Shown: positions 1-12,672, counted from the stretch's first letter. The stretch is DNA of 64,000 nucleotides from Ligula intestinalis (GCA_036362985.1 JAYGXS010000009.1:16901628-16965627); one strand, 5' to 3'. Notes: generated by a model from the sequence alone, not told the origin. Numbers and translations are program-made.

Positions 1-110
1 CTGTACAGAATAAACTGTTTCTACCACGCTGGCCTCTCATCTCTTTATCATCTCCTACGGAACCGGGCCTGAAGATCATATCGCAACCTGTTAAGGCTAT
101 TCCGGTTTAA
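1..110 (+). repeat. LTR-like fragment related to 21895-21985
   Basis: CTGTACAGAATAAACTGTTT, TGGCC, CATCTCCTACGGAACCGGGC and GAAGATC recur in the same order at 21901-21985, so both belong to one dispersed repeat. Confidence 0.45.
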
Positions 111-1396
111 CCCTAACGGCAGCGATCTTCCAGGCCAGTTTCCTTAGGAGATGACAGAAGTCTTGGGAGGGCCACGGTGTTAGAAACAATATATTGTGTA
201 CAGAAGAGTTAGGAAGCTGTCACTCGGTCTGGCATGGCGTTCGACCGTGAGGGCCGTGTGAGAACATGAGATCGTCAAAGCGGCCGACGACGCTGCCAAA
301 GTCAGCACCCTGACGGGGCGGAATCCCGGGTGTCGTCAGTGCGAGAATTGTCCCCAAGGGCCACAACGCGGACTTCGTGTTAGTCAGCTTCAGGTCACTG
401 ATAGAACAGACCAGTCTGGGGTGCATGTGTGCGCCCCGGCCGTGCGAGTGTAAAGATCGCGCATCGTGTGTGGACATAGGACAATGCTCTGGGTCGAGCG
501 CGATTGGGCCTTCGAGACTGTCACTATGAGACAAGGTCTGTGGCGTCAGACGTTAGGAGAAGTTCCGGCAGTAGCGACCACTACAATCACACTTGCTAAG
601 GTTTAACCTTATTCACATCGACTTCACGCGATACAAGCACTACGTAGATGCTACGATTTCGCACCAGTCTAGACAAATCCAATTGTAAATTTGCGAAAAT
701 TCCCATTGAAAATATGAAAAGATGAATCGGCAGGCATAAGTTTGCTGCCATTAGGGTACGCAGATTGGTCCTATGCACCCAACAGAACTTCGTAATGGCA
801 CTGCAGCTACCATGGCCGAAAGTCACAATAACGCGGTAGCTGCTAACTTTTGACAGCGGCATTCGCCAGATCCAAAAGTCTGCGTAATTGTTAGAGGGAT
901 TTGGCAGAATTCAGTTGACCCAATTATGAAAAATTCGCGGCCTCAGTGAGAGTCCAACTCACACAGCAGGGAAGGCTTTTGTGCAGCCAACGCTCAACCT
1001 TCAAGCTACGAGTCTCACCGTGAGCAGTTACTTCAATCAAACTTGGCTCGATTTTCCCCATCCAACTTACTGCTCCCATTCATTCGGGTGGATTCTAGAT
1101 AATTGCTCAGAGAATCCTTCCTGGATAGCGTTGGGTACGTGCAGTAAGCGGCCGCATTCAGAGTAGGCTATCGATCGGCCTACACGAGGCGAACGCATAC
1201 AGGCAATTAATACTACGAAATTTAAACTGCATTAAGCCGCTGAGTGACAGCCAATCGTACCGGTAGCCAAGTCAGAACAGAAGCTGATTCGCCCGATGGA
1301 CTTAGCTAACACTCGTTTGTTGACCTAAATATGTTGTATCTCTTACCCTCAAATATTTGTGCTGACTTGCTTTAAGTGCATGTCTGAGTAAACGCA

Positions 1397-1414
1397 CTCT
1401 CTCTCTCTCTCTCT
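1397..1414 (+). repeat. (CT)9 microsatellite
   Basis: Eighteen bases of alternating C and T. Around it (1-2283) I see only the LTR-like piece at the left edge and no gene. Confidence 0.9.
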
Positions 1415-2283
1415 GGCTGACTGGTATTTTCTCCGTCTCTCGTACGGTCTCTTTGGTTTGGCGTTTGTGTTTATTAGAAGTACCAGAAGCGAGTCTTAAC
1501 AGTCAGCTTGCTGTTCCGTAATTGTGGATTCAATACGAACGGAAAGTTGGGTGGGTAACATCGATCGAAGTGTTATTAAATTCACGGCGCACGGTGAGCC
1601 TTTTAGCTGCCGCGAGCTTTCCACAATTGGATCAACGCAAGTTTGCGTAATTTCTGCTCACGTAAACTCTAGCCGAAACACTTTGCCCAAGTCTACCCGT
1701 CCCTTTCCAGTGCCCTACCTGAAACCGGATGCCTAGTCTGGAGTTTAGCACCGGTATGTATTACCATAGGAAGGCTCAATAATACTGATAAAACTACGGA
1801 TTTTCCAATCTACCAGAGCAATTGAGGCAAAAGCTGTGCGCGTCAGAAGTACAGGGGTTGTGAGACTTTATCGCACGATTACGTCATGACAGAACGGTTA
1901 CCCCACGCCCCCTCCAAAAGTGACAAGGCAATATAGTAATGTAGTGAACTCTTCCACCCTGTTTTTAAAAAAAAAAATAAATAAACAAGAACCTATGGGC
2001 TCTATCAAAGAGGAGCAAATGTAAACGCATAGGGACAAGGGGCGGGGGATGCATGTACAAGGTGACGAAGGGGGAGGGAGGGTGCGAAACGGCCGAAAGG
2101 AGCTGGGTCAGCTTTTAGGAATTCATCGCAGACGGGCAGCGATTGCGAGTATGTCCGGGCAGATGGCACAGACCGCACTTTCTTACTGTGCTACCACCAC
2201 CACCACCACGACCAGATCGGAAGGATCGACCTGTAGAAACGGGAGAAGGGGATTTTAGTTTGAATTTGAAAAGAGGCATCCCG

Positions 2284-3225
2284 AGAAATATAATTTGATA
2301 GAAGAAATTCTTCGGGAAACAGCAATTAACTTTATTTGTAAATTTTCGACACTATCACGCTAGGTCGTCTTCGGACGCGAGGAAATAGTGTGAGGAACAG
2401 TTCACAATTTTAAACGTGTCAAAAAAATCGATAATGCTGTGTCAGCTGTGGTCATTAGCCTGCTTTTGTGGTTGGTCTATTTTCCAGGCCTTTTTAAGGT
2501 TGGTGTATATTGCATCCAATTCAACGTGCCTGTTAATGCAGGATTCGTCGGAATTCATAGCTTCTAAAAATTCGTGACCCTTCTTGCATAGGCAAGAGCC
2601 GACAATGCAAGTTTTGTCCCATGCAAATTGGTGCTCAGTTTCTACTGTGTGCATGGTGACCTCGGACAAGGGATATCGTGCCTTTACCGCTCGCTGATGT
2701 TCACGTAAGCGTGTGGAGGCCGATCGTCCTGACTGTCCGCAATAAACTGCATTGCAGCCGCTACAAGGGATTTTGTAAATGACATCTTTTTTGTCTAAAT
2801 AGACAACCCTATCCTTAGGGTGTACAAGCTGATTTCATAGAGTATTCGTTGGTTTGTGCGCCACTTGGATTTGATACTTCTTCAGATGTCTTTCAACGAG
2901 TTCAGACACGTTTTTAATATATGGAAGTGTTCGCCAATTTCTTGGACTAGGTGCTTGATGGGAACATTCGAGTTCCTTTTCTTTTCGTTTAAGCCTTTGT
3001 CGTTTCATGCATCGACACACGAACTCTCTGGGGTAACCGTTTTTTGAAAACAGTGTGAGCAGGTAATTGAGTTCGGCTTGGTAGAGGTCGGGGTTAGAAC
3101 AGTGCGTTTTCCCTCGATTCATTATGGTGATAACAGTACTCCGTTTGTGAGCAATACGGTGGTTGCTCTTGTACTGAAGGATAACATCAGCATAGGTCTT
3201 TTTGCGGTAAACAGATAGCATAGCC
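2284..3225 (-). mobile_element. Penelope-like element fragment: RT thumb and GIY-YIG endonuclease
   Basis: The frame from 3221 reads LSVYRKKTYADVILQYKSNH then IAHKRS and KNGYPREFVCRC, typical of the end of Penelope reverse transcriptases. After one frameshift near 2830 it continues VIYKIPCSGCNAVYCGQSGR with LREHQRAVKARYPLSEV, a GIY-YIG endonuclease, and ends near 2442. The catalytic RT is missing, so the copy is 5'-truncated at about 3225. Its 3' flank (2284-2440) matches 19450-19600. Confidence 0.85.
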
Positions 3226-4539
3226 AGGGAATGAAAGGGAAGACTGGCATGGCCAGTTCTTGGTCAGTGGTCCTCATCAGCTAGGCATACCCAACCCGGC
3301 CAGTGATGCTCTAACCGAGGCTCGACCTACTGATAAGAAACCTAACGCTCTGCCCATGGAGCAACGAACTCGGTGCTGGACTGCAGAGACTACTAGCCGC
3401 AGTGTGGCTGTTGGTGAGGGGGGGGGGGGCTAAAGATTGAGTCCCAAAATAGGTCGGGGCAAATGACCCTAATAGGAATGCGCGCGTTATCGTACTACGC
3501 AAACGCGAGCTACACGCGTGCTTGCTTGTCACTGGTTGGGATGATTACGTAATCGATAGATGATTGGCTGATATATGTTTGCCTTGTGAAGCGGCGCAGT
3601 CTGCTGGAAAGACGCACAAGCGAGCCCTCGTTACTGTTACTGCAAATCCGGTAAACGTGTTGTTTTTTGCTGTTTTTTTCGGCATGTGGAAGCCCCCACC
3701 AAAGGGAACATTACGAAAACGGGTACTGCGAAATTTACGTCGAATTGAGCATTGTCCACCGGTAGCATTTTCAGGGCCCTTTTTGCCGATGAAGTGACAG
3801 ATTGGCTAAGTTTTCATGGACGCTTGGTACACCAAACATAATTCCGAGACTCGGACTTGTATCCAATTGTCGCTGGTAAGAACAAACCTTTCCTGCTATA
3901 ACAATCTTCAACGCAGAGGCAGTAGAACAGCGGTGTTGCGTTCTCAATGTTGAGAGGACGGAGATAGGTAAGGCCCTCAAGCGTGCCCATGATCGGCATC
4001 AGCGGCATTGTGGGCGGTAGTTGCAGTCTACGAGCTGAATTAGTGAGCCCACTTATCCATTTAACCTTGTCACTCGCTGTTACGGTACGTTTAGATAACT
4101 ACGTACTCATTTTCTAATTTATTTCTTTTAGATATACCCCAAAATCATGATGACGACGATGCGCCAGGGCCGTACGGACTACCAGCGTCGTCCATGAACT
4201 CTACAGTACTGCATTCTGGTAGCCAAGAATTATCAACACCGGCCAAAAAGAACTTTTTTTAATTTTAGTGCCCTAATATTTTCTTGGCCCGATTTAATAT
4301 TCATATATGCATTATACTAAACAAACGGTCTTGAAAAAGTAATATTTCACTGTGCCTCTAAAAAATGGAGGTTTTCGCAGGAAAGGAGGTAATCCCTGTC
4401 CGGATGAAAAATAAAATTCTATTTTTGAGCTACAAGCGCGATAACGCGGGCTCGCTTGGAGCTCGTTTTGCTATTAGGGGAGATCCGTTAGCGAGCGCTG
4501 CACAGCAATCAAAGTGCAAGTTATCCACCAGCTTGCCAA
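3226..4539. other. No gene seen
   Basis: Contains a G10 run near 3420-3430 and scattered short frames without family resemblance or codon support. Confidence 0.6.
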
Positions 4540-5116
4540 TAGAGGAGAATATGCGAGTTCCAGGAAGCAGTTCAGAAGAAGAGGATGCGATCGCTGGAGT
4601 AAGAGTTTTATTTGCCTGATGTTTCAGATTCCCTCGGGAATCCTTAATTATAGATGATGGTAGCATAGTTATAATCATGCGCAGATGGGGTTGGAGCCAT
4701 GCACAGGTTGCACGGTATTTCTGGCTCATAGTGATTATCCGCGTACGTGCGATAATTATTCACTTCTGAAGCCAGCGCTTGGGACTTAATTGATACGGTA
4801 CTGGCTTGACTACTCGCGTTCGACTCATTAATTGCAACAATTGCCTTGTCGGCATCAGATACAGGCCTGATAATTGCGTGACAATTATACCCGCTGTCTT
4901 CAGAGTTGTTGCTGCGCCCGGTCCTTTCCACGTACGCGGATGATTACTATGAACTATGAATAACGTGCAAACTGTGCATGTTTCAACCTTATCTGCGCAT
5001 GACTACGATTATGCCACCATCACCTATGATTAAGGATTCCCGACGGAATCCGAAAGGTCAGGAAAATAAAACTCTTGTTCCAGTGATCGTATTATCTTCT
5101 TCTATCCACCAGCTGT
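4540..5116. repeat. Penelope-terminus foldback with hammerhead-like cores
   Basis: Arms of about 190 bases (4540-4752 and 4930-5116) are inverted copies around a 180-base centre. Each outer end carries a hammerhead-like core: 4618-4650 (minus) and 5028-5059 (plus). In the right copy stem II is a perfect 7-bp helix (GGATTCC 5034-5040 with GGAATCC 5045-5051). The minus-strand reading across the centre (4931 to 4644) resembles the low-complexity Penelope C-terminal tail seen at 41.9-42.3 kb. Confidence 0.75.
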
Positions 5117-6479
5117 CTGCAAATGATTAACGCGTAGCTCGAGGCATTTTGAGTAAGGAAGGTAGCATGTCCCCACGGAACGCGATGTGTTATAATTGGT
5201 GGGCAGCACATAGATTGTCTACATTTTTCTTAACCTGTCCATTCTGCCTGCATAATATGCCTCTAAGTAATTTTTTTCGAAGGAAAACATTACACTGGAA
5301 TTCAGCATTGCCTTATATTCCCGGGGGACTTTGGGAAGGTTAGAACTAACCGTAACCATATTTGTTCCCATAAAAGGGGAAATGCATGTAAACGAAAAAA
5401 AAACGTTGTCAAAATCATCTTTGCCACCCCCCGTGAGGATGCGTTTTTCTTTTGCGTAAATCATATAAGGCAAGTTGTAAAGGGGTATCTGCAAGGTCGT
5501 GTTATTTTACGCGCTAAAATGGCAATAATCACGCACACAGGCAATATTCTGTTTTAATGCACCCCAATTTTATGACCATGTGCAAATAATCCACAGGTAA
5601 CCACGAAGTGACCACCCCTCCCCACATTTAACGTCAGAGCATATGCTTGCATATAGGCAGGCATTTATCTCAGTACATGTTAACGGAAATCCTTGAAGGC
5701 TATTTTCACTGGGAAGGATTCCTTAAGCTGGGCTATAATTCATCTTTCCATCCATGTACGAAAAAAACACATTCAGTAAAAATGAGCACTTAAGTATCAT
5801 GCCTTTCGGCTATCGAATTTTATAAATTTAAATAGCTTTTATGATATAAATGCTTAAAAACATGTTTTACTGCATTGATCTGATAGAAAACGGTATGGTT
5901 ACCCTCGTATTTGCATCCAGGGTTTCAAGTAGACAAACTGCACACTTTGCGCGCATGGCAATCAATCAGGACTTTCAGAAAGCAGCATAAAGTGATCATT
6001 AAAATTCGAATTTGAGGTCGGTTAGGCCATGGGGATCACTATTCAAAGGGCAGCGAGAATGGCGTTCGCATGTATAGTTCACTTCATTACAAACTTCCAT
6101 GAGCAGAAGCGTTCTTAAAACCGGTAGCTTAAAGAAGTATTGAAAAGCTATGAAATGATGAAAAAGTGTCGTGTAGGGTCGCCTAAATATACATTCTCAC
6201 CGCTTAGCTGTCTCAAGGAATTGGTCGTTACATATTCAACTCTTGAGTAATGAGTGCAAATCGTGTTAAAAGTGATCAAGGAATAATAAGTTAAAGTCAC
6301 TGATAGCTGTGAAATGGATCCTACAAAGCAAAGGGAGACCGTAATGGCTTGTTAGCCGTCATTAGGCAGTCATACTTAAACCAAGGACCTTTGGCCATTG
6401 AGTGCAATACTATATTACGGCATAATGGGGCCCCTGCTTTGCCGGTTGAGATCGAGACTATGATAGATATATGTGCTTC
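5117..6479. other. No gene seen
   Basis: AT-rich, with short chance frames only. Nothing recognised. Confidence 0.6.
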
Positions 6480-6812
6480 ACCGACCTAGTAGAGGAACAA
6501 TTAATTTCGCTTGGCCCAGGAGCTCACAACGTGAACCCGCCAAACCATTACATAGTGACTATGATGATATGATGAAATGGATCCGAAAAAGCAAGGGAAG
6601 ACCAGAATGGTCATTATTGGGTTGTTAGCCTTGAGATTGGGTATGACTGGCTGATGATGGCTAGCAAGCCAGAAATGGTCATTCTGGCTTCCTTTGCTTT
6701 GTCGGATCCATTTCATCATATCATTATAGTCACTAGGCAATGGTCTGGCAGGTTCACGTTGTGAGCTCCTGGGCGAAGCGGAACATAATTGTCCCTCTAC
6801 TAGATCGGCAAA
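6480..6812. repeat. Palindromic pair of SINE copies
   Basis: Arms 6480-6630 and 6660-6812 are inverted copies with a spacer of only about 30 bases, sharing GGAGCTCACAACGTGAACC. The right half contains the SINE core CTGATGA-TGGCTAGCAAGCCA-GAAA (6651-6675), whose 5-bp hairpin is perfect. A third diverged copy lies at 63690-63870. Confidence 0.75.
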
Positions 6813-7194
6813 GTACATATATTCACTAATAGTTATTTTAGTGAGCCAAATACAATCAACTCCATCGACATAAACTCTTGTCGCTCAGGCAACTAATGCC
6901 TTATATTGGCGGAAATTAGCGAACAAAGGGAAAGTCGGAGTACTGCAAAGATAAAAGTAGATGGATATTATAAATCAAAGGCAAATAGGATCTCTAAAGA
7001 CAGTCCTACCAAAATGAGCATAAGTGATATTCCAGTGCAGGTTTTCGATCACATATACTAGAATATATGCAGAAGGACATTACCGACAAAGACATGCTAC
7101 ACTACAATGTTCATTTCTGGCTTATTTGCCGTCATCAACTAGTGATACCCAACTGCAGTCTTGCTGCTGAAATCGCTGTCACACTCGAGTTTAG

Positions 7195-7450
7195 AACTCG
7201 CGTCTCTCCGGTCAGAGGCGAACGCCTTAACCACTGAGCTATCGAGCTCGCAGATCGGTGTACGTGTATCTGGAACTGTAAATCCCACTATAATACCGAC
7301 AAAACTACGAGCTCGATAGCTCAGTAGTTAAAGCATCCGCCTCTGACCGGAGAGACGCGAGTTCTAAACACGAGCGTGACAGCAATTTTAGCAGCAACAC
7401 TGGAGTTGGGTACCACTATCTGATGACGACAAATAATCCATAAATAGTCA
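7195..7450. repeat. Inverted tRNA-derived SINE heads
   Basis: The minus strand at 7195-7255 and the plus strand at 7305-7371 read GAGCTCGATAGCTCAGTGGT then TTCGCCTCTGACCGGAGAGA-like sequence, which resembles the D- and anticodon-arm half of a tRNA (internal A box). The acceptor stem and full T arm are not tRNA-like, so these are SINE heads and not tRNA genes. A related minus-strand head lies at 32690-32765. Confidence 0.65.
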
Positions 7451-7770
7451 GCGTAGTGTCCCATGTCTTTGGCGGTAATGTCCTTCTGTCTATACCCTAG
7501 CCGGTCCGCCATGGAGACTCGAGTAAGAGCTCTAACTGCAACACGAGCGAACGAGTTTGTCCTTTATTAGATCAGTGTACGTGTAGCTGCTACCAGAATA
7601 TACATATACAGCAGCATTGAAAATGAATAGAAAAAAGGCATAGTAGTCATTTGTAGGCGACGGAAACGTGGTACATTCGGCAGTCAACCAAAACTGGCGT
7701 ATCTAAAATATTACAGGATTATGCCGCAAGGGCATCAATATTGCAGCCTTAACTTAACAATTCTAGACAA

Positions 7771-8120
7771 GAAAGAAGACGCGTCGAGCACCGGATCAAT
7801 TGGTTCATTGTCCTGAACCTTCGAACTCTTACAGGAGTTCATATTCAGAGATGAGAAGTAGCAACCAAAAGGAGGGTAATTAGAGTGGCGATAGGCCAAT
7901 CAACCGTCAGAAGTCATCAGGTTGTCAAGGCGTTAGAGACGGCGATCAAGGATGCGATGGGGACAATTAAAGTGGCAGACACTACTTAGCTGTCAGTGGA
8001 GTCAGGAAGGGGCAATTATAGTTTGGTTGCTACATCTCATCTCTGAAGAGGGACTCCTGTAAGAGTTCGAAAGCTCAGGACAACAGACCAATTAATCCGG
8101 TGCTCAACGCGTCTTCTTCC
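7771..8120. repeat. Foldback element
   Basis: Arms 7771-7866 and 8025-8120 are inverted copies at roughly 85-90 percent by eye (shared AAGAAGACGCGT, CTTACAGGAGT, AGAGATGAGA) around 158 unrelated bases. No coding capacity. Probably a MITE or foldback transposon. Confidence 0.75.
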
Positions 8121-8339
8121 TTCTCTATGCAAATACCTGGAACGCGAACCTTTTCATTCACTCAGTAACCCTGCTGAGTACAAAAAACGTTTATAAACTT
8201 TTCAGTAAACAAGATGGGCTCCTTACAGTGCCTCTCATGTACCCGTGACAAGTGTAGGTCATAATTAGCCTCAATCATGGTGGAGGCTTCATGCGGCAGG
8301 CATGCAACGAAGTCCCCCTCACCCTCCCCAAAAGCACGC

Positions 8340-10160
8340 ATGCATGCGCATACAGTTTAGGTGTGACGCCACTGCTCAAGTAGTTACGATGGTAACCACC
8401 CTTTGGTATATGGCTCTGGATACACTGCATAGCTGTAAAGAGGAATGAGCAAGCGTGAAGAACGACAAGCCATCGACCGCCCGTCTGGCGACGGCACGGC
8501 GACGGTTTCACCGTTAATAACATCGCGTTAATTTACTGCACAAACACAGTTGTTTTGTAAACCCTTGTCCATGTGGCTGCAAAAGCTATTACAGCGTGGT
8601 TCCTGTTTAGACGCAAGCCAACAGCACAGCGTCTGTTACGACGGCAAGCGCTCGTTGGTATATCGTTTTGGATACACTGTCTACCTCGGAATACGGATGA
8701 TCAAAGGCGAACAACAAAAAACAAGCATTCGACCGCCAGTCTGGCGACTGCACGGTGGCAGTCAATAAAGGGGGTGAATGCACAAAAAAACCACTCACGC
8801 CACGGTTACAGTAGACGCTGAGTAATTTTCTAACCTACTGACTGCTTCACTCGAATTCAAGGTTTAAAAACTGTGCATTGTACACATCCTGTTTAAGGAA
8901 AGTACGTTTTCTGTCTACAGTTTAAGGAAGAAGTCACATAGTTGTCATAAAATATTGAAATAGGTGTGGAACAAATTTAATGCAGCATAGGCAGCATTAA
9001 TGAATTGATGGATAAAATTGTAAAAAAGCTCATAATTAGCATCTCTTTTACAACCGAAAGCTATCCTTTGTTTGAGTATAAAATTTAAAGAAGGTGTAAT
9101 TCGCTATCAAACAAATACAAGAAATATTTTTTTCATTGATGTTTTCCATAAAATATATTTAAATTTATAAAGGCAGTCAAAATCAATGATAAAAAAGGCA
9201 TACTACTAAAGTGGCCAGTTTTTACAATCGATACTTTTTGCTGGTAGTCAGAACGAAGTTCATTAAAAAGCCCGCATCTTATCATGACGGAATACACTTC
9301 AGAATAGACTACACGATAATCAGTATCACAACCTGAGTCAATACTGATTAGCGAAAGAGTATCAATCTTTCGCCTGTGTCGAAATGTTGCGTGAACTGTC
9401 ACGTCTACTGTATTTATTACACAAAAACATTTGTCTTGTAAATTTCTGTACATGTCTGCCAAAGCTATTACAGCTTCTATCTCCCTATTTCACTAAAGGG
9501 TTGTAGTCGACGCCTAATATCGCCTTCTTCAAGGCTAGCTGCCTCAGTCAATGCTTTCAGATGCGCTAACCTGCAAACATTTGACCGAATTACCTTCGGA
9601 CACACACTTGCGTACAGGTAGTCACCGCCGCTCAAGCGCCACGTGAACATGAACATTTTCCCCCACCCTTGGCCGATACAGCCTACGCCACCAGACAAGA
9701 AATCCCTCCGGTAATGTCCCACGCACCAATTGGAGAACACTTGAACTTGCTCCGCAATCCTACTTAGGCAGCTGCCACCACTGTCTCATCTTCTCTTAGG
9801 TCTGGCTGGACGCAGTCAACACTAGCCCTGGCTTCGCCAGTGGTCACTGCCACCTGAGACTGCAACTGGGAGTTCTGTATACAATAAATGCCTCTCACCT
9901 TCTACCCGGGGATTTGGCCTGATGATCGTAGTGATCCGAGTGCCCTCATTACTTGGACGCCAAAAAGTAAATCAAAATGCTGAACTGTGTTTTTGAGACA
10001 AAAGACTTAAGTAGGGTTGCCCCTTCAAACGCTCGCTATATACAGGAGTGGGGCTTCTACTTAGATGCAATGTAACCACATAGCCGGTTACGACGGCCAC
10101 CGCCTATTGGTATATCGTTTTGGATACACTGTCCACCTCGAAATACGGATGATTAAACGC
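8340..10160 (+). repeat. Dispersed direct repeat, three copies
   Basis: 8385-8520, 8636-8765 and 10085-10165 share a core of TATCGTTTTGGATACACTG followed by the GACCGCCxGTCTGGCGAC block in the first two. The rest of 8120-10180 holds LTR-like pieces (9480-9960) and otherwise nothing I recognise. Confidence 0.55.
9840..9965 (+). repeat. LTR-like fragment (R/U5 type)
   Basis: Contains GTATACAATAAATGCCTCTC then GGCCTGATGATCGTAGTGAT. The same order (TGTACAATAAA, CTCATTCTG, TCTGATGATTGTAGTG) recurs at 25853-25955, 30725-30815, and in part at 29600-29690. AATAAA followed by a shared block is what solo LTR remnants look like; no gag-pol was found. Confidence 0.5.
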
Positions 10161-10186
10161 GAACAGAAACCAAACAATGAAGGGCA

Positions 10187-10840
10187 GTGAACCGGGGAGA
10201 CGAGTTCAAGAACTACGAAAACTTCGGGACCAACTGGGCAGGAATGGATACCCGAACAGCTTCATTAGCCGCTGCCTCTGTACGTGCCCACGGGAAACAA
10301 AAGAAAGGGGGACCACCAACGCTCTGGCACCCTCTAGCGTACATTAAAACGTGTCAGAAGCAACCGAGTGTATCGCTGCAGAGCTCGGCGTGGGTATTGC
10401 TCATTGCAAATCAAAGACCTCCTGGATGTAGGTGAGCAGTCTGGCGTCATTTATCAGGTGCCATGTCGCAACTGTTCTTGTCATTAGACAGGGCAGAACG
10501 GGCGACGAATTAGCTCGCGAATAACGGAGCACAAAGGGGCCGTGCGGAGAGGCGACCCACTCTTCCAGATCGCAACCCACACTCTGGAAAAAGGCTACGA
10601 ATTCGACTTCCCGAACACACGGATAATGGCACGAGCCAGTAATAAGACGGGGCGCGAACTGCTGGAGACCTGGGTGTCAGATCCCAACTCCATGAACAGG
10701 CAGGATATACCGCCCTGTTATTTTGTCATCCGTGCCCGCTACCAGAAACGAAGGCCCAGTTCCTCTACAAGCATGCAAGCTGCCACGTCAAGATCACACG
10801 CCGTAACTCTAGGGACACGGGCAGCAGACACACCATAAGA
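10187..10840 (+). mobile_element. Penelope-like element fragment: RT end and GIY-YIG endonuclease
   Basis: Reads ELRKLRDQLGRNGYPNSFIS (RT thumb), then SGVIYQVPCRNC, then RRISSRITEHKGAVRRGDPL and THTLEKGYEFDF, a GIY-YIG domain distinct in sequence from the 2.3 kb copy. A stop interrupts the YxGxTGR segment and frames change between the parts, so it is dead. The hammerhead-bearing inverted terminus at 11.2 kb may be its 3' end. Confidence 0.8.
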
Positions 10841-11221
10841 TAGCGTGAGAATGGACGTGGCGTGGACATGGACCAATCACAAATTGCCACCTCCCTACCA
10901 ACTTCACTTACGCGTAGCCAACGCTTACCAAATATCATCCGAAATTACGAACACGTGTTTTTGAGCCACAAAGGTTACTCAAGTAGGAGTGTAGTATTAA
11001 TTATCGCCCCCTCCCCGAACGCATGCTACCTACGCCTGTGGCTCAGGTTTGGGCACAATCCAACAGGCACCGCATGGGCATGCAGGACACTCAACAGCGG
11101 CCACCGAGACAGTCTAACTGGCCTGAAGAGACAGCTAGCAGAAACTGCCCACAGAGCTCCTGTTAAGCTCTCTGTTTTTCTCAGTAAAAGTTTCCCAACC
11201 TAATCTGTCAATACGAGCGAA

Positions 11222-11416
11222 TATGCGAGTCCCAGGAGAAGACAACGACGACTCGATCGCTGGGACAACACTTTTATTCGACTGACGTTTCGAAACCCGT
11301 CGCGGATTCATCATCAGGGCGGTAAGCAGAAAACAGTAGCAGGTACGCGTCACTGTCACTGATGAAGAATCCGCGACGGATCTCGAAACGTCTCAGCGAT
11401 CGAGTCGTCTTCTGTT
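11222..11416. repeat. Inverted pair of Penelope termini with well-preserved hammerhead cores
   Basis: Minus-strand core 11284-11317 and plus-strand core 11359-11392 both read CTGATGA, a stem II hairpin around a CGA loop, then GAAACGTC; each core is exactly 34 bases. Beyond each core comes the shared tail with GCGATCGAGTCGTC. The right arm lacks about 22 bases (the AATAAAA-containing part) present on the left. Confidence 0.75.
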
Positions 11417-11419
11417 CGA

Positions 11420-12588
11420 TCTAATCAGTCTTCCCGCAACTTCTGATTGGGGCAACCTTCGTTTTTTTTAACTCCACGACTTTGAAAGTAATTCAGCCGC
11501 GGCGCCGAATTAGAAGATAACCAAGTCAATGAGCCTGTCACTAGGAGAATATGCATCAATTAGTACAGAGATGTGAGGCATCACACACATGGGTGATATG
11601 TCAAACTGCAAGCTACCAAAGTAAACCAACAGTCATCCAAAAATGACAGGGTACTTTCCGGGAAAACACATAATTCATCCAAAATGCAGAGAACGCAGAG
11701 TGCTCACGCATGCTGAGTTTTACTTCCATCTCCGGTCCAAGCGAAAACGAGAAAAACATCGGCGGAAAACCTCTTCACCGAAAGGTAGTGATCAACCACT
11801 TGAGGCTTGAACGCTACAATGACGCGCACGTACCCAGCAGCTAAGATAAGAGGAGTCTTTTCAAGAACTGCTATTCTTCGCCCTGAAGGCAAGGATAGAC
11901 TCCTGCTTCAGACATCTTTGATGTACATCTACGCCCTAACTTTTTCATGTGAGGCAGATGATATCCCAGCGCATGCGAGAACACCATCCTGTCCGGCCAA
12001 ATCAAAGCGCGGTAACGTCAACATATAGCGCGATTTTGGCTCCCTTGGTCGACAGCGGTCACTGGGCAGACGTTAAGCGACGATTCATTGATAAAGTGTC
12101 GATGAAAAAATTGAAGTTCTTAGGTCAGCGGATACTTGTGACGGCAGAGGCTGTCAACATAGGGCTAACTAACCAGATTTTACGCACACTGGAAGACGTT
12201 TGTACAGGCACTATGGTTCCCCTGGCCGAAGACCAACTCCAAACCCGTCCAGATCCCTCCTACCACGCCGTGAAACTGCGACTAGATACCGAGAGCATGC
12301 AGCCCCACGCCACCTACCCCCTTGCGAGACCGCGAAATCTTGTGTCCTGACGCCTCCCAACACGACGCGAGACCCTTTCCCTCTCCCGGGTCTCTTGTTA
12401 CGACTATAATCTGACCTATTTACCCCCGAACACCTCTCCGCTCTAAAGTCCTACTGATTGGTTGCTTAAACTTTGCTTCACTCTACCTTCCCTTACATGA
12501 CTGCGTTTGCTTGATGATGAATAACCGAGAAAGTCCATTTGCCTAACTTGACTTCCTCAATGCTTACATGGGTGTACCATCGCTGAGC
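11420..12588. other. 3' flank of TOP3A, no exon recognised
   Basis: A plus-strand frame 11949-12350 has no recognised motif. I looked for a minus-strand CCHC knuckle exon of TOP3A here and did not find one. Confidence 0.5.
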
Positions 12589-12672
12589 ATCAAACAAAGA
12601 GGACAATTGCAGAGAAGTGGAACCAGTCGGAGGAATCTAACACAAACAGAGAGAACTGGGAGGGGGACTCAC

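Noticed and set aside
7195..7450. Possible tRNA genes at 7.2 and 7.3 kb
   Set aside because: Only the D/anticodon half looks like a tRNA and it is tied to SINE sequence; no closed acceptor stem or proper T arm.
8550..8821. Overlapping 72- and 82-codon frames
   Set aside because: They fall in the 8.4-10.1 kb dispersed repeat, and the equivalent frame is broken in the other copies.
11949..12350. 133-codon plus-strand frame
   Set aside because: No motif, no splice or repeat support, and length within chance for this base composition.
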